From assembly GCF_041260155.1 (NCBI RefSeq), contig NC_091938.1, positions 18,994,632 through 19,058,631 of the forward strand: a stretch of 64,000 bases of DNA, written 5' to 3'. The stretch comes from Ptychodera flava (taxonomy: Eukaryota > Hemichordata > Enteropneusta > Ptychoderidae). Of the stretch, positions 51,301 through 55,950 are shown in pieces. The position numbers and the translations under genes are program-made. Positions within the stretch are counted from its first letter, which is position 1. Each line of letters opens with the position of its first letter. A model generated the notes under the pieces. It worked only from the letters and a program-made list of their open reading frames with translations. It had not been told where the DNA came from and searched no databases.

Positions 51301-52400
51301 CCATGATACTTCACGGTATATTCATCTTCTGCCGTTGTGCTCACATCGCAGTTGGCCTGACAGATAACTCTGTACCATCTGTATACATTTTGGCATGTTG
51401 TATTTTAATGGAGGTGAGAGATGATCAGTCTTTATCTTCCTAAATGCCAAAAATGATATGTCTCTAGGTCATGGATGAATTAATAATCACATATCATTTA
51501 TTATTGATTATTGACTACTTCTGGAAAGACATCGATTTCGATAAATATGAGAGCCATGACATTTATGTTCCTCCTTATTGTTTTCCTTCAGGGTTCTGTG
51601 GTTTTCCTCGGATTTTTCGCTACAAATAGAGAGGTTTGTAAATATCATATACGTCCTATCGTTCCTATTACTGAAATGTCATCGGTGACATGTTTCAAGC
51701 GTTTTTTAATGTACGTGCAATCCCAGGCAAACAATTTCATCCTGCTGTTCAATGGTCCTAGTGAGCAAACTTTGTATTGCCATAAGTTGTATTGTTCGGT
51801 ACAACGACCATGCAGTATGAAGAACGATGCTGTATGCTGGAAACATATAAGGTAAATCACACTGGTCTTCTTTTTGCCAGCTGCTGATTGCCCTCAGGGT
51901 TCGATACTTCAAAAGTGACAGAGAGCTCAAACAAGCATTGGCAGATTTCGAGGCTGAGGATTCTCACAGACTTGAGATTCAGAAGGAGGCTCTGAGCACG
52001 CTAAAGAGTCAAGGGGAATCAGGTCTACAGATGCAGCAAACACGGCGGGCAAAGGTGAGCAAAGTTTTGAAGATTTAAATGACTCACGGTGCTAATGGAC
52101 TTAATATCAACAACGATGAAATCTCGTTTATTTGACGGAAACCAATGAAGTAGTATGTATACAAATATTGGCCTCGACCTCATCTATGTCTGCATGACTG
52201 TGCATTTTCTCCCTGAAAATTTAAATCAAGCATTACATATCATTTGATGCGCTACACTGTTTTGCCTATTATACAACCAGGGACAAGAGAGGCAAAATTA
52301 GAGTGACAATGTAATGTTCTGATTTGCATAGATTAAGTGCGAGAAGAGTCAGAAGATGATGTCGGAAGGACAAGAAGAGATAGTATTGGAGGATGTATAG
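4057..52400 (+). CDS. adhesion-GPCR-like receptor gene (GCW domain, sushi, EGF, HormR, GAIN/GPS, multi-pass TM), 23 exons
   Basis: Exons read by eye: 4057-4144, 16346-16618, 17617-17943, 32012-32179, 32897-32998, 33388-33482, 37964-38146, 38556-38624, 38809-38929, 39067-39237, 39809-39878, 40859-41003, 41185-41234, 41545-41671, 47396-47493, 48072-48177, 48972-49060, 49529-49595, 50873-50958, 51284-51413, 51592-51633, 51881-52054, 52332-52400. Each has AG/GT borders. Phases match at every junction, and the total (2850 nt) is a multiple of three ending in TAG. The predicted product of about 949 residues has a signal peptide, an ectodomain of adhesive and ligand-binding modules, a GAIN domain, hydrophobic helices and a charged tail. 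It should be a plasma-membrane receptor with an extracellular N terminus; the ligand is unknown. Extracellular modules are mostly phase 1-1, as in exon-shuffled genes. Further exons may have been missed, especially between 41671 and 47396 and around 49595-50873. I recognise the architecture but not an orthologue. Confidence 0.8.
6371..6459. repeat. (CA)n(TA)n compound microsatellite
   Basis: About 27 CA units run directly into about 17 TA units. Open frames crossing it (poly-His/Thr, poly-Ile/Tyr) are artefacts of the repeat. Confidence 0.95.
6455..6660 (-). repeat. dispersed repeat, copy A (inverted partner of 15950-16135)
   Basis: The reverse complement of this stretch resembles 15950-16135. 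Shared landmarks include GGCATCGATCACGACAAA, CATGTATGAACGGTAC, GTACAACAGGGGTAAT and ACGTCACACAG. A 139-codon minus-strand open frame (6545-6964) covers part of it, but its reading frame is not kept in the partner. I therefore treat the pair as copies of an unidentified interspersed repeat. Confidence 0.55.
7443..7563 (+). CDS. candidate alternative first exon
   Basis: ATG at 7443 opens a 40-codon stretch with a basic N-terminal region, the hydrophobic run MFLLLLSCGA and a following basic segment. It ends at a GAG|GTGAGT donor. The exon leaves one base (phase 1), exactly what the exon at 16346 accepts, and lies in the same orientation inside intron 1. It could supply a second signal peptide from an internal promoter. 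It is not similar in sequence to exon 1, and a chance open frame remains possible. Confidence 0.3.
8317..8496. mobile_element. hairpin element copy 1 (near-complete palindrome, 180 bp)
   Basis: The left arm starts ACACATATTGACTGGCC and the right arm ends GGCCAGTCAATATGTGT. Inside, GGGTGACTCACA, CCCGAGG and CATACGTCT recur in inverted order around a centre near 8406. This is a non-autonomous foldback (MITE-like) element. A second copy lies at 8974-9160. Confidence 0.75.
8500..8968 (-). mobile_element. captured-exon unit copy 1, with inverted ends
   Basis: The unit begins ATAACACACCTCATCCGTAG and ends CTGCGGATGAGGTGTGTTAT, a 20-bp inverted pair with one mismatch. Its middle holds a minus-strand open frame starting with ATG at 8766. 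That frame reads MSSADERNDSREF followed by a stretch of the type LSKEELNALV...NKDSKRT...LQKYC. This pattern resembles the helical segment preceding the DUF3504/tyrosine-recombinase domain in QRICH1, ZMYM2 and Crypton-derived proteins (family knowledge, moderate confidence). A second inverted pair around GGCATCATTTCGGAACTGAT lies near 8820-8880. No transposase is present, so it is probably non-autonomous and carries a fragment of an autonomous relative. Confidence 0.5.
8974..9160. mobile_element. hairpin element copy 2 (near-complete palindrome, 187 bp)
   Basis: It has the same architecture as 8317-8496: ACACATATTGACTGGCC at the left and GGCCAGTCAATATATGT at the right, with matching inner inverted blocks. 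It lies 657 bp after copy 1, immediately between the two captured-exon units. Confidence 0.75.
9164..9642 (-). mobile_element. captured-exon unit copy 2, with inverted ends
   Basis: This is a diverged copy of 8500-8968 at an offset of about 667 bp. The minus-strand frame is kept (ATG at 9437, starting MSFAADRNDSREF), with mostly conservative changes from copy 1. The right end GCGGATGAGGTGTGTTAC is followed by a run of A. Together with the preceding hairpin it makes an alternating hairpin-unit-hairpin-unit array. Confidence 0.5.
10200..10640 (+). repeat. degenerate core repeat, family 2, about 3 units of ~145 bp
   Basis: The block 'ATTAGCTGA...AAAATGC...AATGACTTTCAATACTGT' recurs near 10243, 10382 and 10533. 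Between these blocks lie recurrent TATATCCCTAATTTGGAAGG- and TAGCAAGTTTTGCCAACTTTGG-type segments. The same blocks recur near 55380-55440 and at 58740-59180. Nothing in it is coding. Confidence 0.6.
11540..13150 (+). repeat. diverged tandem satellite, ~229-bp period, about 7 units
   Basis: Recurring landmarks are GTGCCGATCGCTTG (about 11737, 11965, 12192, 12423, 12650, 12882), TCGTATCGTTTTCGATTTTT, CCATAGAAAACAATGG and GTAAAAATCTAAATC. Spacing is 227-232 bp. Neighbouring units differ considerably, so the array is old. It lies wholly within intron 1. Confidence 0.75.
13284..13409. mobile_element. 104-bp palindromic MITE with 10-bp flanking duplication
   Basis: Two 47-nt arms (13294-13340 and 13353-13399) differ at only two positions and flank a 12-nt loop. 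Both sides carry the direct repeat GCTACATGCA (13284-13293 and 13400-13409), the footprint of an insertion. It has no coding capacity. A 9-10 bp duplication would suit a Mutator-like element, but that family is a guess. Confidence 0.8.
13930..14180 (+). repeat. core-repeat element end: family 2 tail, (CAGA)n and terminal hairpin
   Basis: The segment CAGTTCTAGCCATTTG (shared with about 59152) is followed by AGCCGTTTTTGAGAAAATGG, a CAGA tetranucleotide tract at 14068-14138 and a perfect 9-bp hairpin GCTCACGTG/CACGTGAGC (14153-14174, loop TTCA). The order core repeat, microsatellite, terminal hairpin is typical of non-autonomous Helitron-like (HINE/MINE) elements. Confidence 0.5.
14626..15032. 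mobile_element. 407-bp palindromic foldback element
   Basis: The ends are AGGCGAACTAGGAGT and its complement ACTCCTAGTTCGCCT. Inside, TTGATATCAATAACCGTG, TTGAGCTTCCTTTCTGC and CATAGGCCGG recur inverted on the right side. The centre lies near 14820. I see no clear target-site duplication and no coding capacity. Confidence 0.7.
15290..15960 (-). repeat. core-repeat element, family 1, about 4 units of ~148 bp
   Basis: A 'GATATTTGGTATACAGG'-type block recurs near 15391, 15537, 15690 and 15834, separated by TTGTTCAAAT, GCAAATTT and TTTTGGTCAAAAA blocks. At the left are a GTC/CGTC microsatellite and a weak hairpin near 15272-15296. The same element in opposite orientation lies at 57960-58583. The layout is Helitron-like and non-autonomous. 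Confidence 0.55.
15950..16135 (+). repeat. dispersed repeat, copy B (partner of 6455-6660)
   Basis: It is homologous to the reverse complement of 6455-6660 as judged by shared landmark words. It lies directly after the core-repeat element and 210 bp before a receptor exon. Confidence 0.5.
16346..16618 (+). CDS. receptor exon 2: Cys-rich GCW...RAIPTLE domain
   Basis: It encodes a complete domain of about 91 residues. Landmarks are GCWKDYGRNRAIPTLE at the start, then SRVDPIRKC, GWCASS and YGPSDAC, with GDGEGG near the end. Domains of this pattern occur in many cnidarian and invertebrate-deuterostome extracellular proteins. I know the pattern but no established function, and a carbohydrate-binding or WSC-like role is a guess. 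Both borders are phase 1, so the domain is a shuffling unit. The AG acceptor is at 16344-16345 and the GTACGT donor starts at 16619. The following intron (16619-17616) shows nothing recognisable. Confidence 0.8.
17617..17943 (+). CDS. receptor exon 3: Thr/Ser-rich linker and sushi-like module
   Basis: After CMCDLP comes a Thr/Ser-rich linker of about 35 residues, probably O-glycosylated. It is followed by a Cys-containing module with C-x-F-R, the hydrophobic run RLLFICRPGFEF, and ATCMDGDMYP...SC. The ICRPGF-type segment and the closing C...W-less C resemble a CCP/sushi repeat, but only part of the consensus is visible and the usual Trp is absent, so the call is moderate. Phase 1 at both ends. 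In the following intron, 17944-18743 shows nothing else before the retroelement nest begins. Confidence 0.7.
19988..23973. repeat. inner pair of related inverted ends inside the foldback element
   Basis: TAGGCCGTGGGCTAAAGGGG at 19988 and its complement ending at 23973 resemble the outer ends of the same element, and each is followed by a C-rich tract. The flanks are CAATCTAT on the left and ATAGATTG on the right. These are inverted rather than direct copies, so this is not a simple nested insertion with a target duplication. Confidence 0.7.
20100..22400 (+). repeat. ~400-bp tandem repeat, six units (left arm and centre of the foldback element)
   Basis: The landmark GAAGGGTACCGCAAAATCAC and variants recur at 398-401 bp intervals. 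CAATATCTTCTATAGTTTTC and the ACTTACCCCATACCC block recur with the same spacing. Units differ from each other by an estimated 15-20%, far more than the two arms differ. Confidence 0.85.
26538..28225. mobile_element. 1.69-kb TTA-flanked inverted-repeat element with phased T-tracts (copy 1)
   Basis: The ends are GGGGAGAACCATTTGATTTC and the complement GAAATCAAATGGTTCTCCCC. Direct TTA duplications lie at 26535-26537 and 28226-28228. The TWA duplication and G-rich ends suit the PIF/Harbinger group (family knowledge, inferred). No transposase is present. Four T-tracts of 8-10 nt start at 26596, 26623, 26654 and 26684, and four more at 28082, 28112, 28141 and 28172, all with T on the plus strand. 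A CpG-rich hairpin-like segment (GCCGCCTATGGCGGC) lies near 28000. It is inserted in the Ngaro-type retroelement. Confidence 0.8.
27120..27395 (+). repeat. internal ~165-bp duplicated unit of the TTA-flanked element
   Basis: Two copies of GGGGGAGA...GAGAG...CCCCT followed by GGAAATT, ATTGATGTGT and TGGTGCAATCTGAGAGG start near 27127 and 27289. A diverged third copy lies in the sister element near 30100-30220. Confidence 0.6.
29658..31069. mobile_element. 1.41-kb TAA-flanked inverted-repeat element with phased T-tracts (copy 2)
   Basis: The ends are GGGGTGGACCATTTGATATC and its complement, with TAA at 29655-29657 and 31070-31072. T-tracts start at 29716, 29747, 29777 and 29809, and at 30919, 30952, 30982 and 31013, again all T on the plus strand at ~30-bp spacing. 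The second copy of the retroelement's B repeat near 31398 shows the uninterrupted site. No transposase is seen. A palindrome (30522-30644) sits inside it. It belongs to the same family as 26538-28225. Confidence 0.8.
30522..30644. repeat. ~120-bp palindrome inside the TAA-flanked element
   Basis: The arms contain AGAAAACTCATAACAATG, AAAAAATG.GTAGAGA and ATCCAATGCG with their complements on the right, around a centre GTTATAATATTAC. It could be a small MITE inserted in the larger element or part of its own structure. Confidence 0.7.
31464..32011. other. intron remainder after the retroelement nest
   Basis: AT-rich sequence with no recognised feature until the acceptor AG at 32010-32011. With 17944-18743 it forms the original intron of about 1.35 kb, now expanded to 14 kb. 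Confidence 0.6.
32012..32179 (+). CDS. receptor exon 4: calcium-binding EGF domain
   Basis: It encodes DIDECVGGRNKCG, then C-x3-C-x-N-T-x-G-S-Y-x-C-x-C and MDGYGEEHGVC, which is a complete EGF_CA module. The D-I-D-E-C start and the Asn/Tyr pair are the calcium-binding residues of the family. A short tail (PAEEVYNDKM) follows. Phase 1-1. Such modules rigidify stacked ectodomains and bind partners. The next intron, 32180-32896, contains nothing recognisable. Confidence 0.9.
32897..33482 (+). CDS. receptor exons 5-6: hormone-receptor (HormR) domain
   Basis: Exon 32897-32998 encodes RFCKETQDGIWEAT...ACEGDATG and exon 33388-33482 encodes YMRRYCNVNGEWETP...DC. Together they give the C...G.W...C and G.M.R.C...G.W...C pattern of HormR domains, which commonly precede GAIN domains in adhesion GPCRs. 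The junction is phase 1 and the exit is phase 0. The 389-bp intron between them is featureless. Confidence 0.75.
33600..37800 (-). mobile_element. DIRS-type tyrosine-recombinase retroelement, antisense in an intron, fossil
   Basis: Three parts lie in the usual order on the minus strand. They are a Gag-like region with a SAM-like N terminus and CCHC-type zinc knuckles (about 36.6-37.8 kb), reverse transcriptase with YLDDF plus RNase H (about 34.8-36.5 kb), and a tyrosine recombinase with an HSLRRGG motif (about 33.8-34.85 kb). It looks nearly whole, with about one or two breaks, so it is young. I could not find its terminal repeats, so the ends are approximate. It lies between the HormR and GAIN exons, opposite to the host gene. 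Confidence 0.8.
37964..41003 (+). CDS. receptor exons 7-12: GAIN domain
   Basis: There are six exons: 37964-38146, 38556-38624, 38809-38929, 39067-39237, 39809-39878 and 40859-41003. The first encodes a helical stretch (STADAVLLLNALIDIHNS, then a GGDLLLLSDIM run) typical of GAIN subdomain A. Later exons encode beta-rich segments such as TPFVVIVLILDNPGD and TPIISVSVYP, expected of subdomain B. All junction phases agree. Introns 39238-39808 and 39879-40858 show no recognised element. Confidence 0.7.
38748..38806 (+). repeat. (CT)n microsatellite that forms a splice-acceptor pyrimidine tract
   Basis: An uninterrupted CT tract of about 58 nt ends directly in the AG (38807-38808) of the exon starting at 38809. 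It therefore serves as the polypyrimidine tract of that acceptor. Confidence 0.85.
41185..41671 (+). CDS. receptor exons 13-14: GPS motif, cleavage residues replaced
   Basis: Exon 41185-41234 encodes EGYAPKCSFIGFEATYG and exon 41545-41671 encodes IWSSDGC...KW...ECVCSRFANFAVIM. This gives the C...W...GC...C-x-C...FAV-hydrophobic-M pattern of a GPCR proteolysis site. The usual His-Leu-Ser/Thr at the scissile bond is Arg-Phe-Ala here, so the general base and nucleophile are both missing and self-cleavage is not expected. The exit phase is 0, matching the first membrane exon at 47396. Confidence 0.8.
41832..41891 (+). CDS. candidate 20-codon exon resembling the start of TM1
   Basis: It lies between a TTTTGTAG acceptor and a GTGCGT donor, phase 0 at both ends, and so could be included without shifting the frame. 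It encodes a segment with LETIAHIITK, similar to LETAAEVILT in the first membrane exon at 47396. It may be an alternative or relic duplicate exon; chance similarity is possible. Confidence 0.3.
41920..43740 (+). repeat. degenerate intronic repeats, GGCCGCCATATTGAATTT family and others
   Basis: A 'GCGGCCATATTGAATTT'-like block recurs near 41933, 42072, 43025 and 43163 (paired spacing ~138 bp). A second block, 'TTGACCTACTTTCACATATCTCAGCAACCA', recurs near 42450, 42560, 42632 and 43594. The units are strongly diverged. This fills much of the intron after the GPS exon. Confidence 0.45.
44272..44630 (-). repeat. 51-bp tandem repeat, left arm, 7 units
   Basis: Units contain CCGCATTCAAAGTCTGCGTC. 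One unit junction has an extra AAGCTT-containing insertion, matching a similar variant in the right arm, so the arms are homologous. Confidence 0.9.
44639..45237. mobile_element. 599-bp palindromic MITE, CACAGGCG family, copy 1
   Basis: The ends are CACAGGCGGCCC and GGGCCGCCTGTG, and the two halves mirror each other around about 44940. It is flanked by GATGGGC (44632-44638) and GATGGTC (45238-45244), a 7-bp duplication with one mismatch. The other arm of the host foldback element, near 45755-45770, shows the uninterrupted site. A related copy lies at 50277-50839. Confidence 0.85.
45764..46690 (+). repeat. 51-bp tandem repeat, right arm, 18 units
   Basis: The unit contains GACGCAGACTTTGAATGCGG and GTGAGAGAAAAACATTTGAT. 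Units are almost identical; the main variants are CATATGT, CACATGT and CACACGT. One junction near 46527 has the AAGCTT insertion. Confidence 0.95.
46705..47395. other. intron end before the first membrane exon
   Basis: No recognised feature. It ends at the CATAG acceptor at 47394-47395. Confidence 0.5.
47396..49595 (+). CDS. receptor exons 15-18: transmembrane helices 1-4
   Basis: Four exons (47396-47493, 48072-48177, 48972-49060, 49529-49595) encode hydrophobic helices. The first holds AAEVILTISCIFSASFIT, the second VVISQTVASLLLFPIMVV, the third LCDEW...CGAMAFLM followed by RLERIYELQR, and the fourth IIISSVTYVVIDVTIMLL. The Cys before helix 3 fits the conserved extracellular disulfide Cys of GPCRs. 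The R..RIY after helix 3 and VVID in helix 4 recall class C (GABA-B-like) receptors rather than the HYF/WMLvE pattern of adhesion GPCRs. All phases agree. Confidence 0.7.
48251..48360 (+). repeat. (TCTA)n microsatellite
   Basis: Tetranucleotide TCTA repeats with TCTG interruptions just after exon 48072-48177. A shorter GTAG run starts right at the donor (48178-48197). Confidence 0.9.
50277..50839. mobile_element. 563-bp palindromic MITE, CACAGGCG family, copy 2
   Basis: The ends are CACAGGCGACCC and GGGTCGCCTGTG, with a perfect 7-bp duplication AGTAAGC at 50270-50276 and 50840-50846. The two halves mirror each other around about 50545. It ends only 33 bp before the exon at 50873, so the acceptor's pyrimidine tract abuts the insertion. 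Confidence 0.9.
50873..51633 (+). CDS. receptor exons 19-21: remaining transmembrane helices
   Basis: Exons 50873-50958, 51284-51413 and 51592-51633 encode VTTIVYYYDYKMLVSLIKLF, then MILHGIFIFCRCAHIAVGL and, after LTDNSVPS, VYILACCILME continuing as GSVVFLGFFATNRE. I count two firm helices and one weak amphipathic one here. With the four upstream helices this makes six clear helices plus one uncertain, so an exon may be missed or the topology may be unusual. The TDN before the last helix again recalls class C receptors (ND/TD before TM6). Confidence 0.65.
51881..52400 (+). CDS. receptor exons 22-23: cytoplasmic charged/coiled-coil tail and stop
   Basis: Exon 51881-52054 encodes LLIALRVRYFKSDRELKQ and a Glu/Lys/Leu-rich stretch likely to form a coiled coil. 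Exon 52332-52400 encodes IKCEKSQKMMSEGQEEIV and ends at TAG (52398-52400). Both are in phase 0. The coiled coil would suit dimerisation or scaffold binding, which is inference. The tail is short. Confidence 0.7.
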
Positions 52401-53008
52401 AACTAAATGTGCTGCGTCACTTTATTTTGAGTTGTACGGCAGCTGAAAATGCCTCATTATTATTTACTTGAATATCGTCCGAATACTGATCTAAGTAACT
52501 ATGAGGAGAGTGAAGGAATGATTGTTGAATCAAGAAATAGTCAAAATGTCGATCGCTTTAAAGCAACTTGAAAGGCACACCAAGACATAAAAAGGACTGT
52601 AGCTGTGACTTTTGATCGACAATATTTTTATTGTATTTGTGCTATGACACCAGCATGTTTTTTCTTCTTTCAGAACAAGTTTTATTTCCATGTGTAAAAT
52701 TTGATCCGGCTACACTAGATGTTACTCACAGGCGTGGTCTAAACCTCACTTTTGGGGATTTCGACATTATTTTAGGAATAGGACGTAGAACTGTATGTTA
52801 CCAAGACAACATACCAAGAGGAACGTGTTTCTCAAACTTTAAATAGTGATAGCAAATTTAATCATATCTCCTAAAAATATCTTTGGCTTGCATTTCCAAA
52901 TTGGGGGGGGGGGTGGGTATTGGTTTTCACACGGTATATGTATATGATTTTATGCGAAAATATTTGGTTCATAATTATTTTTAAAGTTCTCTAATTTGTA
53001 GCTAATTC

Positions 53009-53046
53009 AATAAAAGTGAACGAATTTGAATTATTAATCAAATAAA
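53009..53046 (+). terminator. candidate polyadenylation signals of the receptor gene
   Basis: AATAAA occurs at 53009-53014 and again at 53041-53046, about 610-640 bp after the stop codon on the sense strand. No other strong candidate lies closer, but the region is AT-rich, so chance hits are possible. Confidence 0.4.
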
Positions 53047-53499
53047 TTCTTGAATAATCTCATAGCATTTCTGATTTGTAAAACACTTTCTTTATTTTGG
53101 AAAATGTAAAATAGTCAAACTGCCATATTTGAATTATCATCAAGAAAAACAACATGTACACCAAACAGTGGACAGAAGCTGCAAATGTTGGTAATTTTTT
53201 AACATATTTTTATTTAATGTTTCAACTACAGTTCTTTGTTATCTCCCTACAACATGCTGAAACATACAATCTTCAACTTGACAATAAAGTCTATGTATGA
53301 CATTGTATATACAATTGTTATAATAGAATTGAGGTTCAGACTAAGATAAATTGCCAATGACAATATGCATAAAGGGTAGAAAAAGTGACAAAGTTGCCAG
53401 CTATCGAAGGAGTGCACGAGAGGCCAAGGTCGGTTGCGAATACAAATTACACAGCTACATGTTATAGTTTTGAGATATCTGCCGCATCGGCATCGGTGG

Positions 53500-54230
53500 C
53501 ACAACAGAAGTTAGAGAAATCCACCATAGAGCAAGTAGTGTAGAACCCTTGGTGACCAAAACGACGCAAGAATGTCAACAGACCATATCAATGCTCCTGT
53601 ATTAGCATTTGCAGGCTAATCACGATCATTTATTGTATAGCACACTATGCCAGTCTGAATGATCTTTGTTGAGTACTATCTCACGAGCATGATGGCATGC
53701 GTAAACCTATTTTCTATGCCAATAGGGGACTGACCACAGTGAAAAGAGATATCCAGTACACAAGTTAGAGTTTATTGAATTAGTATGTCACTAGGTAGTT
53801 CCGTCACCCTCTGTATCGGACTAAGTGTAAGTTGTTACAACAATAACCTCTCGACTTATTTCTTACCTAAGCAAAGTTAGCTGCTGCGGGATATTCCTGC
53901 CTAGCTGGCCTGGCTGCATATGACTTCACATTTCAATATGTAAGTAGCAAAGCCAACATCTGCACTGATACACTGTTTCGCCATACGCGAAGACTGAACC
54001 TTCGGTCCCCTTAGGGCAAGATTCTTCTGGCAGAAAATGAAATCAGATGTTCAGAAGAAGTGCTAAACCTGTTAGTAGAAGATGTTTACATAGACAACAG
54101 CTGCGACACTAAGCAGCACCCATATATGCATTTGCTCAAGCTGCTCGATGGAAGTCGTCTTCATCTATTTCCTGACCATATAACCAGATAGAAGTAACAC
54201 TCAGAATCTGGATTGCAATCACGTTAATAA
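53500..54230 (+). mobile_element. Ty3/gypsy-type retroelement fragment, fossil
   Basis: Scattered short matches in order suggest the end of a reverse transcriptase, an RNase H region and the start of an integrase region. There are no terminal repeats. It is heavily broken, with many breaks, and clearly old. It lies just downstream of the receptor gene. Confidence 0.6.
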
Positions 54231-54796
54231 ATGACCTGTTAACTGTGTGTGTAAAATGTCACCCTAGTTTGCCTTATTTTCTACATAGGACTTCCTTAAG
54301 AACATTGTGCATGTATCAGTTTTCCCTGCATCAAATACAACTGCTCAAGGAACTCTAAATCCCAAGGGAGGACTATGTAATAGCTTTCCCGCCGGATAGG
54401 CTATTGTCGTCGGAGCAACAGGACGGACATAACTTCAAACTGTACACGCTTGGACGACATAATACAATTAAGTGAATGGAATTAAGTTAATGATGTACTT
54501 TAATGTGCGCCTAGAGTTTTCTTTCCTATTATCGGAATAGCATGTTAATCATTGTAAATCTTTTTATCATGATCATTATTGTCAGTAGAAGTAGTTTAAA
54601 TAGTTTTATGTCAGCAAAATTATTAATTTATACAAAAATACAACACAATTGTGCGATATTATTCCCTTGCTTGCCTAATGAACCTGGTTCGGTGCAATTT
54701 CAATTTTTATCTGATGTGTAATAGCGAGTATGTGAGCGCGAGTGCTTCATGAACTCAACAGCGCGTGGAGGGGTCGCAATCAGAAATATTGTAATA

Positions 54797-54905
54797 GCTT
54801 AGCTCGGTCATTGAACCACTCTTTAACAAGGATGGGGATTTGGCCGAGCGGTTTTGACCAGGTGACTGGGTCACGTACCTTGTGATTCGAATCCGATAAA
54901 TCTAC
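54797..54905 (+). mobile_element. tRNA-derived SINE copy 1
   Basis: It starts AGCTCGGTCATTGAACCACT. An A-box-like TGGCCGAGCGG and a B-box-like GATTCGAATCC follow at roughly tRNA spacing. This is a Leu/Ser-tRNA-like head but lacks a complete cloverleaf. A second copy with the same leader lies at 58614. Confidence 0.65.
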
Positions 54906-55171
54906 CTATTTTCTATCCTGGGTTGATAGCTTGCTGGTGGAGAAATTGTCCCGAGGTTGTCTTTCGCCAAGTAAAGCAAGGTATTCATTGGTACGGTGCC
55001 ATTGCGTTGCTATGATGACTGTTGCTCAGGATATATGGGAATTTGGGTGTATTTGGTGACTTTATACCCTCAGATTATGAGTGATAATGTATGCGATTAT
55101 CCAGCATTGTGGCCCAGGATGTTTTCTACATCTACAAATTCACTGGCACCGCCAAAACTATAAAATAATAC

Positions 55172-55314
55172 TAATAATGTACCCCCTTGCGGTCAATAAT
55201 GGACTCAAGCAAACTTTTCCACTCCATAATGTACTCGGTTCCTCCTTGTCCTCGTACATTATGTCACGCAAAGTTTGCTTTTGTCCATTATGAACCCGGA
55301 GGGGGTACAATATT
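55172..55314. mobile_element. ~140-bp palindromic element
   Basis: AATAATGTACCCCCT, CAATAATGGAC, AGCAAACTTT and CATAATGTAC on the left recur as complements on the right, ending GGGGGTACAATATTA. It has mismatched arms and no visible coding capacity. Confidence 0.6.
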
Positions 55315-55329
55315 ACTTATAAGTAATTT

Positions 55330-55950
55330 TAATAAACTTTGTAGAGTCGTTTTTATCTTCAATGCGCATAGCATGTTTTGTAAGCTTTTATAGGATTAAT
55401 TCAGCTTTATATCCCTAATTAGGAAAGTTCGTTTAATATGCATCTTAATTAAAACTGGAGCAACAAGCGACCTAACGGCCGATACAGCTTCGCTGTGTTT
55501 TACAGAGAAAAACAATTGTGACATATGTATTGATGAAGAAGATGGATATCTTTGATATCTCATACCAGGATGGCCTGACCAAAATTGGCAAACATATAGC
55601 AGCAAAATACGCAATTGAAGATATCCTCATAATTTGAAAATATCACATTAAGATCATCGCAAAGAACATGTCAACCAAAGCATCAGACGAGTAGTTTTTG
55701 GAGCACAAATTTTCGACCAAAAAGGGCAAAAATTGACCCAAATTATACAAAATGGCAGAATTCATCATAATTTCAATATATCATATTAAGATAACCGATG
55801 GCAGCCTGTACACCAAATATCAAGCTCACAAATGAGCACTTTTTGAGAAACGACCTTTTTGACCAAAAATGACAAAAATTGCCCGAAAAATACCAATTGC
55901 AGATTTCATCATAATGTTAATATATCACTAAAGTGTATGTCCCGCATAAA
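55330..55950 (-). repeat. core repeats of families 2 and 1
   Basis: About 55380-55440 matches family 2 (TATCCCTAATTAGGAAAGTTC). From about 55620, family 1 blocks recur (CTGTACACCAAATATCAAG near 55803, GACCAAAAATGACAAAAATTGCC). Orientation is the same as 57960-58583. Confidence 0.5.

Noticed and set aside
52631-52846. Additional terminal exon of the receptor (71 codons ending at 52846)
   Set aside because: There is an acceptor-like TTTCAG, but the phase does not match the preceding exons, and a good terminal exon with stop already exists at 52332-52400. It is probably 3' UTR.
54835-54900. Functional tRNA-Leu or tRNA-Ser gene
   Set aside because: The A and B boxes are present but no complete acceptor stem or anticodon arm can be formed, and a related copy with the same upstream leader exists. 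SINE is the better call.
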